Shown: positions 53,112-61,826 of the stretch, in pieces
Layout: every line of letters begins with the position of its first letter
Position numbering within the stretch: the first letter of the stretch is position 1
From: Dokdonella sp041395345
GTDB lineage: Bacteria; Pseudomonadota; Gammaproteobacteria; Xanthomonadales; Rhodanobacteraceae
Direction: 5' to 3'
NCBI RefSeq assembly: GCF_041395345.1
Contig: NZ_JAWLAR010000018.1
Location: 1-64,000, forward strand
Length of the DNA stretch: 64,000 nucleotides
Translations under genes and position numbers: made by a program
The notes under the pieces: generated by a model
What the model was told of the DNA's origin: nothing
The model's input: only the letters and a program-made list of their open reading frames with translations
Databases searched by the model: none

Positions 53112-54632
53112 GTGGACCCTGTGGCCGACTTTTCAACCGCGCCAATGATGCTGGCCCTTGCTGCGGGCCTGATCGTCGGCGCTGCCATCGTGGCCCTGCT
53201 GTCCCGCCGCTGGGTACGCAAGGCCGCCGAAGAAGCCAGCCTGCGCCGAGAACCGGAAATTTCCTCGCTTCGCGAACAGCGCGATGCCAGTGAGCGTCAG
53301 GTCGTCGATCTGCACCGGCAGATGGAGCGCGCCCAGCAGGAACGAAGCACGCTGCAGCTGCGGCTCAGTGAGGTCGGCGAGCAAGCCGCCGAGCGGCGCT
53401 CCGAGGTTGAACTTCAATCGCGTCAGCTTGGCGAGCTTCAGGCGCGTCTCGATTCGACCATGAGCCAGCTGCTGGCGATGAGCAGCGAGCACTCCGCGCT
53501 CAAGGCGAGCTCGCGCGAACAGGCCGAATCGGCCAGGGAGAAGCTGGCCCTGCTCGACCAGGCGGAGCAGCGTCTGCGCGAGTCGTTCCAGAATCTGGCC
53601 AATCAGATCCTCGACGCCAAGGCCGAGCGTTTCAAGGAGCAGAACGCCGAACATCTTGGCGGTTTGCTCGATCCGCTCAAGATCCAGCTCAAGGAGTTTC
53701 GCGAAGCGGTCACCCAGACCCATGCCAATGAACAGCGCGAGCGCGGCATGCTGGTGCAGGAAATCCGCTCCCTCAAGGACCTGAACCAGCAGATCAGCCA
53801 GGACGCAGTCAACCTGACCCGGGCGCTCAAGGGCGACACGCGTGCGCAGGGCGCCTGGGGCGAGATGGTTCTGGAGCGTGTTCTGGAGGCTTCCGGCCTG
53901 CAGGCCGGGCGCGAGTACGACACCCAGGGGAGTTTCGAAGGTGCCGACGGCACGCGCCAGCGCCCCGATGTCATCGTGCACCTGCCCGAGGAAAAGGACG
54001 TCATCATCGACGCCAAGGTCTCGCTGGTGGCCTGGGAGCGCTCGGTTGCCGTTGATGATGAAGCCGAACGCCAGGCAGCGCTTCGCGATCACCTGATTTC
54101 AGTACGCCGTCATATCGACGGCCTTGCCGGCAGGAACTACAGCGACATTCCAGGCATGCGCACGCTCGACTTCGTGCTCCTTTTCGTTCCGGTCGAAGCA
54201 GCCTTCATCGAAGCCGTGCGTGCCGACGGCGGCCTCTACAGCTACGCACTGGAGCGCAAGATTTCGCTGGTCAGTCCAAGCACCCTGCTGGCGACCCTGC
54301 GCACCGTCGCCTATCTGTGGAGGATCGAGAGTCGCAACAACAATGCAATCGAGATCGCTCGGCGCGCGGCCAACCTGCATGACAACTTCGTCACCCTCGT
54401 CAATGAACTCGAGGTACTGGGTTCGCAACTGGACAAGGCGCAGGGTGCGCATGCCAGCGTGGTCAGGCGTCTGACCGAAGGCGGCAAGGGCAGCGTGATC
54501 CTGCAGGTGAAAAGCCTCGCCGACATGGGCGCACCGGCCAAGAAATCCCTGCCATCGCGTCTCATCGAATCGGCGGGATTCGACGAGGACGATTCGGCTG
54601 AAGGCGAGCCGATCGATGATCAGCAGCACTGA
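53112..54632 (+). CDS. rmuC: DNA recombination protein RmuC
   Basis: Limits recombination at inverted repeats; nuclease-like PF02646 protein. 506 residues: an N-terminal membrane helix (~9-30), a long coiled coil (~35-190) and the conserved RmuC domain (DLNQQISQDAVNLTRALKGDTRAQGAWGEMVLERVLEASGL, read in part; DVIVHLPEEKDVIIDAKVSL; RNYSDIPGMRTLDFVLLFVPVEAAF). The start is GTG 53112; ATG 53145 is an alternative that would shorten the anchor. Confidence 0.94.
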   Translation: MDPVADFSTAPMMLALAAGLIVGAAIVALLSRRWVRKAAEEASLRREPEISSLREQRDASERQVVDLHRQMERAQQERSTLQLRLSEVGEQAAERRSEVELQSRQLGELQARLDSTMSQLLAMSSEHSALKASSREQAESAREKLALLDQAEQRLRESFQNLANQILDAKAERFKEQNAEHLGGLLDPLKIQLKEFREAVTQTHANEQRERGMLVQEIRSLKDLNQQISQDAVNLTRALKGDTRAQGAWGEMVLERVLEASGLQAGREYDTQGSFEGADGTRQRPDVIVHLPEEKDVIIDAKVSLVAWERSVAVDDEAERQAALRDHLISVRRHIDGLAGRNYSDIPGMRTLDFVLLFVPVEAAFIEAVRADGGLYSYALERKISLVSPSTLLATLRTVAYLWRIESRNNNAIEIARRAANLHDNFVTLVNELEVLGSQLDKAQGAHASVVRRLTEGGKGSVILQVKSLADMGAPAKKSLPSRLIESAGFDEDDSAEGEPIDDQQH

Positions 54633-54688
54633 GCCACTCGATGGGAATTGAAGGGGCTGCCACGCGCGAACACGCAGGCAGCGGCCCT

Positions 54689-55102
54689 TCAGCGCTGCTG
54701 GCGCATCGCGTTCAGATCCTCGAGAAACTGTTCGCTGTCCCGCGGCGAGATCATCAATGACTTGCCGTTGCCGTATTCGATCCTGAGCCGGTCCAGCGAC
54801 AGTGCAGGACTGGACAGAGGATTGCGCGTGGGCTCGACCTGCCGGATCTCCCTGACTGGAATCGACCAGCGGAATGGTCCGCAGCGGATCTTGAGGTGCT
54901 CCCGATCAAGCACGTAGTCGGTGCCAAGCAGCAACCAGGCAGGAAGCAGCACTCCCAGCACTACGTTGAGGACGACGATCCAGGGTGACAGTCGGCCATC
55001 GACGGCGCCAGCGACGATCACGCCAGCGATGCTGAGCGCCATCGCGGAAACAAGGATCACCAGCAGCCAGGTATCAATCTTTGAACGATAGCGTCTGGCC
55101 AT
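54689..55102 (-). CDS. Bacterial PH-domain membrane protein
   Basis: A 137-residue protein with two N-terminal membrane helices (~12-32, ~40-60) and a C-terminal bacterial PH-like domain (TDYVLDREHLKIRCGPFRWSIPVREIRQVEPTRNPLSSPALSLDRLRIEYG read in segments, ISPRDSEQFLEDL). The RxxxIPVxEIxxVxPTxNPLSSPALSLDRLxIxYG core is a common YdbS/DUF1200-type motif. Function unknown. It stands alone between rmuC and the transporters. Confidence 0.85.
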   Translation of the reverse strand: MARRYRSKIDTWLLVILVSAMALSIAGVIVAGAVDGRLSPWIVVLNVVLGVLLPAWLLLGTDYVLDREHLKIRCGPFRWSIPVREIRQVEPTRNPLSSPALSLDRLRIEYGNGKSLMISPRDSEQFLEDLNAMRQQR

Positions 55103-55131
55103 TGCCGTCTCCGCGGGTCGTGATCAGTCCG

Positions 55132-56574
55132 TCACTTCGCCTGGTTTTCGGCGGCCAATTTGCTATGCCGGAAACCGTAGAGAAAATAGATCGCGAATCC
55201 GAACAGCGTCCATCCGACCATCAGCAGCCAGTTGTGCAGGTTCATGCTCGAAAGCAGGATCACGCAACTGGCGACACCGGCCAGACAGATCAGCGGTGCG
55301 AACGGAATGCGGAACGGGCGCGGTAAATCGGGTTGCGTGCGACGCAAGATCATTACACCCGCACAGACCGCAGCAAATGCAATCAGGGTTCCCATCGAAG
55401 TCAGGTCACCGAGCACATCGAGCGGAAACACGGCCGCCAGGAAGGCGATGCTGACGCCCGTGATCACGGTGTTGATGTGCGGCGTGCGGTAGTTCGGATG
55501 AATCTTCGTGAATACCGGCGGCAGCAGGCCATCCCGGCCCATGATCATGAAGATGCGCGGTTGAGCGATGACCATGACCAGAACCACGGAGGCAAGGCCA
55601 AGGATCGCGCCGATCTCAACCAGCACGCGCAGACTGCTCAGCTCCGGATGACTGGCGACGGCAGTGACCACAGGCTCATCCGTACCGAGCAGGTGGAAGG
55701 GGGTGAGGCCGGTCATGACCAGGGCCATGCCGATATACAACACGGTGCAGATCGCAAGTGAAGCGAGCATGCCGATCGGCATGTCGCGCTTGGGATTGTG
55801 CGATTCCTGGGCCGCCACCGAGACCGCTTCGAAACCGATATAGGCAAAGAACACCATCGAGGCGCCGCGCAGCACGCCTTCCCAGCCATATTTGCCGGGA
55901 GCGACATTTTCGGGAATGAAGGGGTGCCAGTTTGAGGTATCTACGTAGAAGCCTCCCCAGACGATGACCAGCACGATCAGGGCCACCTTGAGAATGACCA
56001 TGGCCATGTTGACGCCGGACGACTTGCGGATTCCGACGTAGCACAGCCAGGTCAGCAGCAGGACCAGAATGGCTGCAGGAATATTCGCGATCGCGCCGGT
56101 CGGATTCAGCTTGTCGTCCAGCGGCGCGCTTGCCAATGCCGCTGGTACGTATATGTCGAAGTGGCTCAGGAAGCTCAGAAAGTAGCCGGTCCAGCTGACC
56201 GCAACCGCCGAAGCAGACACGCCATATTCGAGCACCAGCATCCAGCCAATGAACCATGCGGCCATTTCACCGAGAGTCGCGTAGGCGTAGGAATAGGCGC
56301 TTCCCGAAACCGGCACCATCGCCGCGAATTCGGCGTAGGCCAGGGCGCAAAACGTGCAGCAGATTGCCGCGAAGATGAAGGACAGGATGATCGCCGGCCC
56401 GGCATGTTCAGCCGCCGCGACGCCCGTGATGACGAAGATGCCGCCACCAATGACTGCTCCGATACCGAGTGCGGTCAGTCCCCAGGGGCCCAGTGTCTTT
56501 ACCAGGCTCAGGCCTTCCGCATCGGTGTGCGCCGCATGCGGATGCTTTGTGGCGAGGAGTTGGTTGGCCATCAT
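55132..56574 (-). CDS. APC-family cationic/neutral amino acid permease (copy 1)
   Basis: A 480-residue permease with 12 predicted spans, the unwound-helix motif GIGAVIGGGIFVITG in span 1 and YAEFAAMVPVSGSAYSYAYATLGE in span 3, as in the cationic amino acid transporter (CAT) group. Substrate cannot be told by eye. It is very similar along its length to the next gene upstream (56669-58138), with 94 bp between them, so it looks like a tandem duplication. Start: two adjacent ATG codons at 56574 and 56571. Confidence 0.9.
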   Translation of the reverse strand: MMANQLLATKHPHAAHTDAEGLSLVKTLGPWGLTALGIGAVIGGGIFVITGVAAAEHAGPAIILSFIFAAICCTFCALAYAEFAAMVPVSGSAYSYAYATLGEMAAWFIGWMLVLEYGVSASAVAVSWTGYFLSFLSHFDIYVPAALASAPLDDKLNPTGAIANIPAAILVLLLTWLCYVGIRKSSGVNMAMVILKVALIVLVIVWGGFYVDTSNWHPFIPENVAPGKYGWEGVLRGASMVFFAYIGFEAVSVAAQESHNPKRDMPIGMLASLAICTVLYIGMALVMTGLTPFHLLGTDEPVVTAVASHPELSSLRVLVEIGAILGLASVVLVMVIAQPRIFMIMGRDGLLPPVFTKIHPNYRTPHINTVITGVSIAFLAAVFPLDVLGDLTSMGTLIAFAAVCAGVMILRRTQPDLPRPFRIPFAPLICLAGVASCVILLSSMNLHNWLLMVGWTLFGFAIYFLYGFRHSKLAAENQAK

Positions 56575-56636
56575 GATTCCTGTTCAATGCGAGGTTCGAT
56601 GACGCAACGGGTTCGCGCGTCAGGCCCAAATGACAA

Positions 56637-56658
56637 GGCCGGCACGCGAGTGCCGGCC
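56637..56658 (-). terminator. Hairpin between the two amino acid permeases
   Basis: A perfect 9-bp stem GGCCGGCAC/GTGCCGGCC with tetraloop, 11 bp after the stop of the upstream permease (minus strand). Only a few T residues follow (TTGTCATTT). It may end or attenuate the first permease transcript. Confidence 0.55.
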
Positions 56659-56668
56659 CCGGAATTGC

Positions 56669-58138
56669 TCAGCCCTGTCGGCGCAAGCGGCTATGCCGAT
56701 AGCCGTAGAGACCGTAGATCACGAATCCGATGAAGGTCCATCCGGTCATCACAACCCAGTTTTCCGCAAACGGCTGCCAGAACAGGTAGAGGCAGGTAAG
56801 CACGCCGAGTGGGCAGATGATGATTGCGAACGGCACGCGGAAGGGGCGCGGCAGGTTGGGCTGGGTCTTGCGCAGGATCAGCACGCCGGCCGATACCGTC
56901 GCGAAGGCCAGCAGGGTTCCCATCGAAACAAGATCGCCAAGGAAGCTGATCGGCAGGAAGCCGGCAAGCAGTGCGGCAACCACGCCGACAAAGATCGTGC
57001 CCACGTGCGGTGTATGGTGTTTCGGATGCACCTTGGCAAACATCTTCGGGATCAGACCGTCCTGTGCCATGGAGAAGAAGATGCGTGGCTGACCCATGAG
57101 CATGACCAGGATCACAGAGCTCAGTCCGGCAATCGCGCCGAGCTCGACGATGTGCTTGAGCCATGTCAGTGCGGGATAGGCTTCAAGCGCGGTTGCTACC
57201 GGCTTCGGCGTGCCGAGCAGACCATACGGCATCATGCCGGTCAGCACGGCTGAAACGATGATGTAGACGACGGTACAAATCGCGAGCGAGCCGAGGATGC
57301 CTATCGGCATGTCGCGTTGCGGATTCTTCGCTTCGCCGGCTGCAGTCGAGACCGCATCGAATCCTATGTAGGCGAAAAATACCACCGCGGCACCGCGCAC
57401 GATGCCGTCATAGCCGAACCTGCCCGGGCCTTCGTTTTCCGGAATGAACGGCACCCAGTTGTCCGGATTGACGTATTGAATGCTGAAGGCGACAAACATC
57501 AGGATGACGACCACCTTGATCGTGACGATGACGGCATTGGCGACAGCCGATTGCTTGATGCCGTAGTAGCCGATGGTCGCGACGGCAGCGACGATGGCGA
57601 CTGCGGGCAGATTGAAAAAGCCGCCCGTGTGAACCAGCTTGCCATCGACAACGTTGAGTGGAGCGGTCGCAAGCGAAGCGGGCAGGGCCATGCCGAAGCT
57701 GCCGAGGAAGCTGTTGAAGTAACTCGACCAGCCTACTGCAACGGTCGACGCAGCGAACAGATATTCGAGTACCAGGTTCCAGCCGATGAACCAGGCAACG
57801 ATCTCGCCGAGCGTCGCATAGGAGTAGGAGTAGGCGCTTCCGGAGACGGGCAGCAAGGCCGCAAACTCGGCGTAGCAGAGTCCGGCAAAGGCGCAGGCGA
57901 CGCCAGCGAAGACGAAACTGAGGACGATGGCCGGGCCTGCGTGTGCAGCGGCTGCGTGGCCGGTCAGAACGAAAATGCCCGCACCAATGACTGCGCCAAT
58001 GCCCAGCAACACCAGTTGGGTTGCCGTCAGCGTTCGCTTGAGCGAGGCCTCGCCCTGCAGTGACCCCTCAACCGGTTCGCCGGCATCCACATGTGGCGAA
58101 GGCTCCACCGGCTTCGTGACAAAAAGTCCCACTGACAT
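56669..58138 (-). CDS. APC-family cationic/neutral amino acid permease (copy 2)
   Basis: A 489-residue 12-span permease paralogous to the one downstream. GIGAVIGAGIFVLTGHAAAAHAGPA, CYAEFAALLPVSGSAYSYSYATLGEIVAWFIGW (read in segments) and the PVSGS motif are shared. ATG 58138 follows GGGGAGA; the longer frame to 58246 is not supported. Extended polar N-terminus of ~45 residues before span 1. Confidence 0.9.
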   Translation of the reverse strand: MSVGLFVTKPVEPSPHVDAGEPVEGSLQGEASLKRTLTATQLVLLGIGAVIGAGIFVLTGHAAAAHAGPAIVLSFVFAGVACAFAGLCYAEFAALLPVSGSAYSYSYATLGEIVAWFIGWNLVLEYLFAASTVAVGWSSYFNSFLGSFGMALPASLATAPLNVVDGKLVHTGGFFNLPAVAIVAAVATIGYYGIKQSAVANAVIVTIKVVVILMFVAFSIQYVNPDNWVPFIPENEGPGRFGYDGIVRGAAVVFFAYIGFDAVSTAAGEAKNPQRDMPIGILGSLAICTVVYIIVSAVLTGMMPYGLLGTPKPVATALEAYPALTWLKHIVELGAIAGLSSVILVMLMGQPRIFFSMAQDGLIPKMFAKVHPKHHTPHVGTIFVGVVAALLAGFLPISFLGDLVSMGTLLAFATVSAGVLILRKTQPNLPRPFRVPFAIIICPLGVLTCLYLFWQPFAENWVVMTGWTFIGFVIYGLYGYRHSRLRRQG

Positions 58139-58451
58139 TGAATTCTCCCCGGAAGTGTTGCGGAACGGCGTTGAAGCCGGCTTGTTGGATGCCGGTAGCC
58201 TGCACCAGCGGCTCCGTACGATGCCAAACGGCGCTGGCGAGCACAAGCGGCATCAGTGTCTTCCGCCCTGCGACTGGAAATCTTGTGCAGTGCAGCTTGG
58301 GGCTGGCGCCTGCATCAGCGCGGGGAATGGAGAATCGGGTATGGGGAAGCATTGGAGCGTGGTCGCAAGAGTCGCACGCCGCACGGAGTTTGCGCAGTCG
58401 GTGAGAGCCAGCGCCGCCGACTCTCCATGGCCTGTTCCCGGTTTTCGACCC
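58139..58451. other. 313-bp intergenic gap between permease and efpL
   Basis: No gene is supported here. It contains one GGGAAT-type arm (58323-58347, GGGGAATGGAGAATCGGG...) without an evident inverted partner, and the permease ribosome-binding site at its left edge. It must hold the permease promoter; no clear boxes were found. Confidence 0.6.
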
Positions 58452-59015
58452 TCAGGCCCTTCCGCCAAACTCTCCAGTCAGTGTGCTGACATGGATCTTT
58501 TCGCCAGTGCGGACGTACTCGGGCACCTGGATCTCGATGCCGGTCGAGAGTCTGGCCGGCTTGGAGCGCTTGGTCGCGGTGGCACCCTTCATTTCCGGAG
58601 CGGTTTCGACGACTTCAAGAATCACCGAAGAGGGCAGCTGAACCGCGACGGGCACGTCATCGATGATCTGCACGAAGCAACCCTCGATGCCATCGACGAT
58701 GTAGCCGGCGGCATCACCGACGACGTCGGCGTCGAGGGTGTACTGGGTGTAGTCCTCGCTGTCCATGAACACGAACGCCTCGCCATCCTTGTAGGAATAG
58801 CTGACCGGGCGACGCGTCACCTCCGTTTCCTTGATCTCGTCGTCGGAGCGAAGCGAAAGATCGCATTTCACGCCGCCAGGGACGCTGTACATGATGAATC
58901 GAAACGTGACATTGCCGCTGCGGCCCTGCGCCGAGCTGCGCTCGATATCACGGATCTGGTAGACCTTGCCGTCGTGTTCGACAACATTGCCGCGCTTTGC
59001 ATCGGAAGCTTTCAT
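58452..59015 (-). CDS. efpL: Elongation factor P-like protein EfpL (YeiP)
   Basis: A three-domain EF-P paralogue (187 residues) that relieves ribosome stalling at proline-rich and some other motifs. The middle and C-terminal parts (VFMDSEDYTQYTL, LEVVETAPEMKGATATKRSKPARLSTGIEIQVPEYVRTGEKI, read in segments) match the YeiP/EfpL branch. The tip loop reads RSSAQGRSGN, not the Lys/Arg-modified loop of canonical EF-P, so it should not need EpmAB or EarP modification. ATG 59015 is the start; upstream in-frame residues are GGGAAT repeat. No canonical efp is in the window. Confidence 0.92.
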   Translation of the reverse strand: MKASDAKRGNVVEHDGKVYQIRDIERSSAQGRSGNVTFRFIMYSVPGGVKCDLSLRSDDEIKETEVTRRPVSYSYKDGEAFVFMDSEDYTQYTLDADVVGDAAGYIVDGIEGCFVQIIDDVPVAVQLPSSVILEVVETAPEMKGATATKRSKPARLSTGIEIQVPEYVRTGEKIHVSTLTGEFGGRA

Positions 59016-59026
59016 GGTGAAGGGCC

Positions 59027-59150
59027 GGGAATGGAGAATGGGGAATAGGGAATGGGTAGTGCATGAGCGGCGGGATTCGGGGTAGAGGCCGGAGGCTGGA
59101 TCTGAGGTGGAGTGCTGTTCCGATTCTCCATTCTCTATTCCCCATTCCCT
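59027..59150. repeat. Inverted pair of GGGAAT-rich arms (copy 2)
   Basis: Arm 1 (59027-59056) has four GGGAAT-type units; arm 2 (59123-59150) is their near-exact reverse complement. The pair can form a long stem (over 20 bp) with a ~66-bp loop, occupying the whole gap between efpL and the SDR gene, whose stop (59152-59154) is just outside. Same family as 3785-3917. Confidence 0.75.
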
Positions 59151-59151
59151 C

Positions 59152-59922
59152 TTACTTGGGTGCCAACCGCACCGCGCCGTCAAGGCGAATCGTTTCGCCA
59201 TTCAGATAGCGGTTGCCGAGGATGCTGCCTACAAGTTCGGCGAATTCGGCGGAAGTGCCGAGACGGGACGGGAACGGGATCGAGGCGCTGAGCGATTCCT
59301 GCACGGCCGGCGGCATGCCGTCGACCATCGGAGTCCAGAAAATGCCCGGCGCAATCGTCATCACGCGAATGCCGAAACGGGCCAGTTCGCGCGCCATCGG
59401 CAAGGTCATTCCGACCACGCCCCCCTTCGATGCCGAATAGGCCGCCTGGCCAATCTGGCCGTCGAATGCGGCAACCGAGGCGGTGTGGATGATGACGCCA
59501 CGCTCGCCATCTTCACCGGCTTCGTTGTTCTGCATGATTTCGGCTGCTGCCTTGGCCACGTTGAACGAGCCAACCAGGTTGACCATCACGGTGCCGGCAA
59601 AATTCTTCAGCGGCATCGCGCCTTCTCTGCCCAGCATGCGTCCGGCGCCGAGGATGCCGGCGCAATTGACGGCGACGTTCAGTCCGCCCAGAAATTCGCT
59701 CGCGGCGGCGACGTTGGCGCGGACGCCATCCTCATTCGTCACGTCGGTACGCAAGAACGTGGCCTTGCCGCTGCCAAGTCGGGCAACGGCCTCGGCACCC
59801 TTGTCGTCGTTGACGTCAAACAGGGCCACCTTGCCGCCACCGGCGACCAGGAACTCTGCGACGCTCAGGCCCAGCCCCGAAACTCCTCCGGTGATGATGG
59901 CTCTGCTATCGGTGATTTTCAT
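59152..59922 (-). CDS. SDR 3-hydroxyacyl-CoA dehydrogenase (type II, HSD10-like)
   Basis: A 256-residue short-chain dehydrogenase: NAD-binding TGGVSGLG, NCAGILG, catalytic Ser in HTASVAAFDGQIGQAAYSASKGG with Tyr/Lys, and IAPGIFWTPMVDGMPP, which is typical of 3-hydroxy-2-methylbutyryl-CoA/short-chain 3-hydroxyacyl-CoA dehydrogenases in branched-chain amino acid and fatty-acid breakdown. Substrate range is inference from the family. Single gene; neighbours give no pathway context. Confidence 0.85.
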   Translation of the reverse strand: MKITDSRAIITGGVSGLGLSVAEFLVAGGGKVALFDVNDDKGAEAVARLGSGKATFLRTDVTNEDGVRANVAAASEFLGGLNVAVNCAGILGAGRMLGREGAMPLKNFAGTVMVNLVGSFNVAKAAAEIMQNNEAGEDGERGVIIHTASVAAFDGQIGQAAYSASKGGVVGMTLPMARELARFGIRVMTIAPGIFWTPMVDGMPPAVQESLSASIPFPSRLGTSAEFAELVGSILGNRYLNGETIRLDGAVRLAPK

Positions 59923-59970
59923 GAATTCTCCGTGCCGCGACGGGCTGCCGGTTGCGCAAAGGCGCGCATT

Positions 59971-60882
59971 CTACAACGTCAGGCGGCTTTCGAAGTGTCG
60001 TTCGCTGCCGCTGATCGGGTCAATGAACGCGAGGCTGCGGGCCAGCAGTTTCAGCGGTCGGTCGAAATCATCCGCCACCTCGGGACTCAGCTCGGGGTAA
60101 ACCGGGTCGTTGATGATGGGCGCACCCAGCGCGGCCATGTGCACGCGCAACTGGTGCTTGCGACCGGTTACCGGAGACAGCTCATAGCGCCAGCAATGCG
60201 GAAGCTTCTCGGTGACATCGACGAAGGTCTCGCTGTTGGGCGGGCCCGCCGACTCCTGCATGCGAAAAAACGGTTCGCTGCGGACAATGCAGCTGCGCCG
60301 GATGAGCGGGAACTCCAGCTCCGGCAAGGGCGCGGCCAATGCCTCGTAGCGCTTTTCGATGCGGCGATCCCTGAACAACGACTGGTATGCATTGCGACTG
60401 GCGGGGCGGACCGAGAACAGCACGAGCCCTGCGGTCGCGCGATCTATCCTGTGCAGCGGAACCAGGTCCCGGTGGCCGAGCTCGACGCCGAGTCTCCGCA
60501 GCAGCGTTTCGTCGACAAAACGGCCGGCGGGTTGTACTGCGAGGAAGTGCGGCTTGTCGGCGACGACCAGATCGTCGTCCGCGTGCAGGATGGTTGCCTC
60601 GAACGGCACACGCGTTTCATCGAGGACCTCCCGGAAGTAGTGCACCGTCATGCCGACGCGATACGGCGCGCTCACGGCCATTGTTCTTCCGTGGCCATCC
60701 TGCACGCGTCCACGCTCGAATCGATCCAGCCAGCGCGTGCGCGATATGCCGGGGAATCGCTCGCACAGGAAATCGGCAACAGTCGCCCATTGACCGGGAG
60801 GAAGCTGGACCCTGCTTGGCGCTTCGTTCAGGGAAACATCGGGAATATCCTTCATGCTCAGCACGCTATCATGCGTCGGCAT
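59971..60882 (-). CDS. RluA-family pseudouridine synthase
   Basis: Modifies uridines in rRNA or tRNA. About 303 residues with an N-terminal S4-like region (WLDRFERGRVQDGHGR) and the RluA catalytic core: HADDDLVVADKPHFLAVQPAG, catalytic Asp in LHRIDRATAGLVLF (usual HRLDRxTSG), and SPVTGRKHQLRVHMAALGAPI. Substrate site cannot be told by eye; TruC/RluC-like members resemble it. Start ATG 60882 or 60855; both fit. Divergent from mgtC. Confidence 0.87.
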   Translation of the reverse strand: MPTHDSVLSMKDIPDVSLNEAPSRVQLPPGQWATVADFLCERFPGISRTRWLDRFERGRVQDGHGRTMAVSAPYRVGMTVHYFREVLDETRVPFEATILHADDDLVVADKPHFLAVQPAGRFVDETLLRRLGVELGHRDLVPLHRIDRATAGLVLFSVRPASRNAYQSLFRDRRIEKRYEALAAPLPELEFPLIRRSCIVRSEPFFRMQESAGPPNSETFVDVTEKLPHCWRYELSPVTGRKHQLRVHMAALGAPIINDPVYPELSPEVADDFDRPLKLLARSLAFIDPISGSERHFESRLTL

Positions 60883-60905
60883 GACAATCAGGATCCCGGA
60901 CAAGC

Positions 60906-61382
60906 ATGTTTCAGGAAGTGGCATCTGCCGTAGCCAGTGAATTTTCCGATGTGCCGGACCTCGCCGAGCTGACTCGTCTTGGTGTCCGGCTGCTGCTGGC
61001 AGCAGCGCTGGGCGCGGCCCTTGGCTACGACCGTGAAGTGAAGGGCAAGGCGGCAGGCATCAAGACGCACATCCTGGTTGCTGTGGGTTCGGCCATCTTC
61101 ATGATCATTCCGTTGCAGATAGGCGTGGAAGTGGGCGACCTGACCCGAGTCATGCAGGGCATGGTGACCGGGGTCGGCTTTCTTGGCGCGGGGACCATCC
61201 TGAAAGGTTCCAGCGAAGACAACGTCAAGGGACTGACGACAGCCGCCGGCTTGTGGATGACTTCGGCCATTGGCATGACTGCGGGTCTGGGTCAGGAACT
61301 TTCAGCTGTGTTGTGTACCGTGCTTGCTCTGGTTGTCTTCTCGCTGATCCCGCGCCTGATGCGTTTGCTCGGCAAGAGCTGA
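60906..61382 (+). CDS. MgtC/SapB family membrane protein
   Basis: A 158-residue membrane protein with four to five spans and the MgtC core RLLLAAALGAALGYDREVKGKAAGIKTHILVAVGSAIFM (read in part), GFLGAGTIL and GLTTAAGLWMTSAIGM. MgtC proteins affect membrane potential, ATP synthase or Mg homeostasis; those without the C-terminal domain, as here, are of unknown function. ATG 60906 lies 24 bp from the divergent pseudouridine synthase. Confidence 0.9.
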   Translation: MFQEVASAVASEFSDVPDLAELTRLGVRLLLAAALGAALGYDREVKGKAAGIKTHILVAVGSAIFMIIPLQIGVEVGDLTRVMQGMVTGVGFLGAGTILKGSSEDNVKGLTTAAGLWMTSAIGMTAGLGQELSAVLCTVLALVVFSLIPRLMRLLGKS

Positions 61383-61406
61383 GCAACTCGAACCGGAGAA
61401 CACCTG

Positions 61407-61775
61407 ATGCGCCACCAGCTACTCAACCTTCGCCATGTGCCAGACGACGAGGCCCGCGAAGTGCGCGAACTGCTGGATGCCAACCAGATTCCGTTCTACG
61501 AAACCGAGCCCAATCGCTGGGGAATCTCCGCGGGTGCCATCTGGATCGCGGACGACCAGGATGCACTGAAGGCCAGGGAACTGATGGCTGACTACCAGGC
61601 CGGGCGCAGGACTCGCGCCCGAGCCGAACGGGAAGCCGCGCGCCTTGAGGGAACCGTGGAAACGTTCTGGTTGCAGGCGCGAAGGCAGCCATTGCGCCTG
61701 ATCATGATCCTGATCGGCATCGTATTCCTTGTCGCCCTGAGCCTCTGGCCGCTGCTGCTGGCGGGTAGCCGGTAG
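61407..61775 (+). CDS. DUF6164-type small membrane protein
   Basis: A 122-residue protein. The N-terminal half (LRHVPDDEAREVRELLDANQIPFYETEPNRWGISAGAIWI, read in part) looks like the DUF2007-type fold that reads metabolites in signalling; the C-terminus has one membrane helix (~98-118). Twenty-four bases after mgtC, so probably in the same transcript. I recognise the family only by its typical motif; function unknown. Confidence 0.8.
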   Translation: MRHQLLNLRHVPDDEAREVRELLDANQIPFYETEPNRWGISAGAIWIADDQDALKARELMADYQAGRRTRARAEREAARLEGTVETFWLQARRQPLRLIMILIGIVFLVALSLWPLLLAGSR

Positions 61776-61788
61776 CGAAAACCGTGCA

Positions 61789-61811
61789 ATCGGCAGCAAC
61801 GGGCTGCCGAT
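61789..61811. terminator. Hairpin between convergent genes
   Basis: ATCGGCAGC (61789-61797) and GCTGCCGAT (61803-61811) form a perfect 9-bp stem with a 5-base loop between the DUF6164 gene and the opposite-strand DUF1993 gene. No T-run. Confidence 0.5.
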
Positions 61812-61826
61812 CTGCAATGCCCGGGT

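Noticed and set aside
59107..60933. 608-residue plus-strand frame opposite the SDR and pseudouridine synthase genes
   Set aside because: Covers two confidently assigned genes on the other strand; composition is that of reverse-strand coding, and it would run through the GGGAAT repeat.
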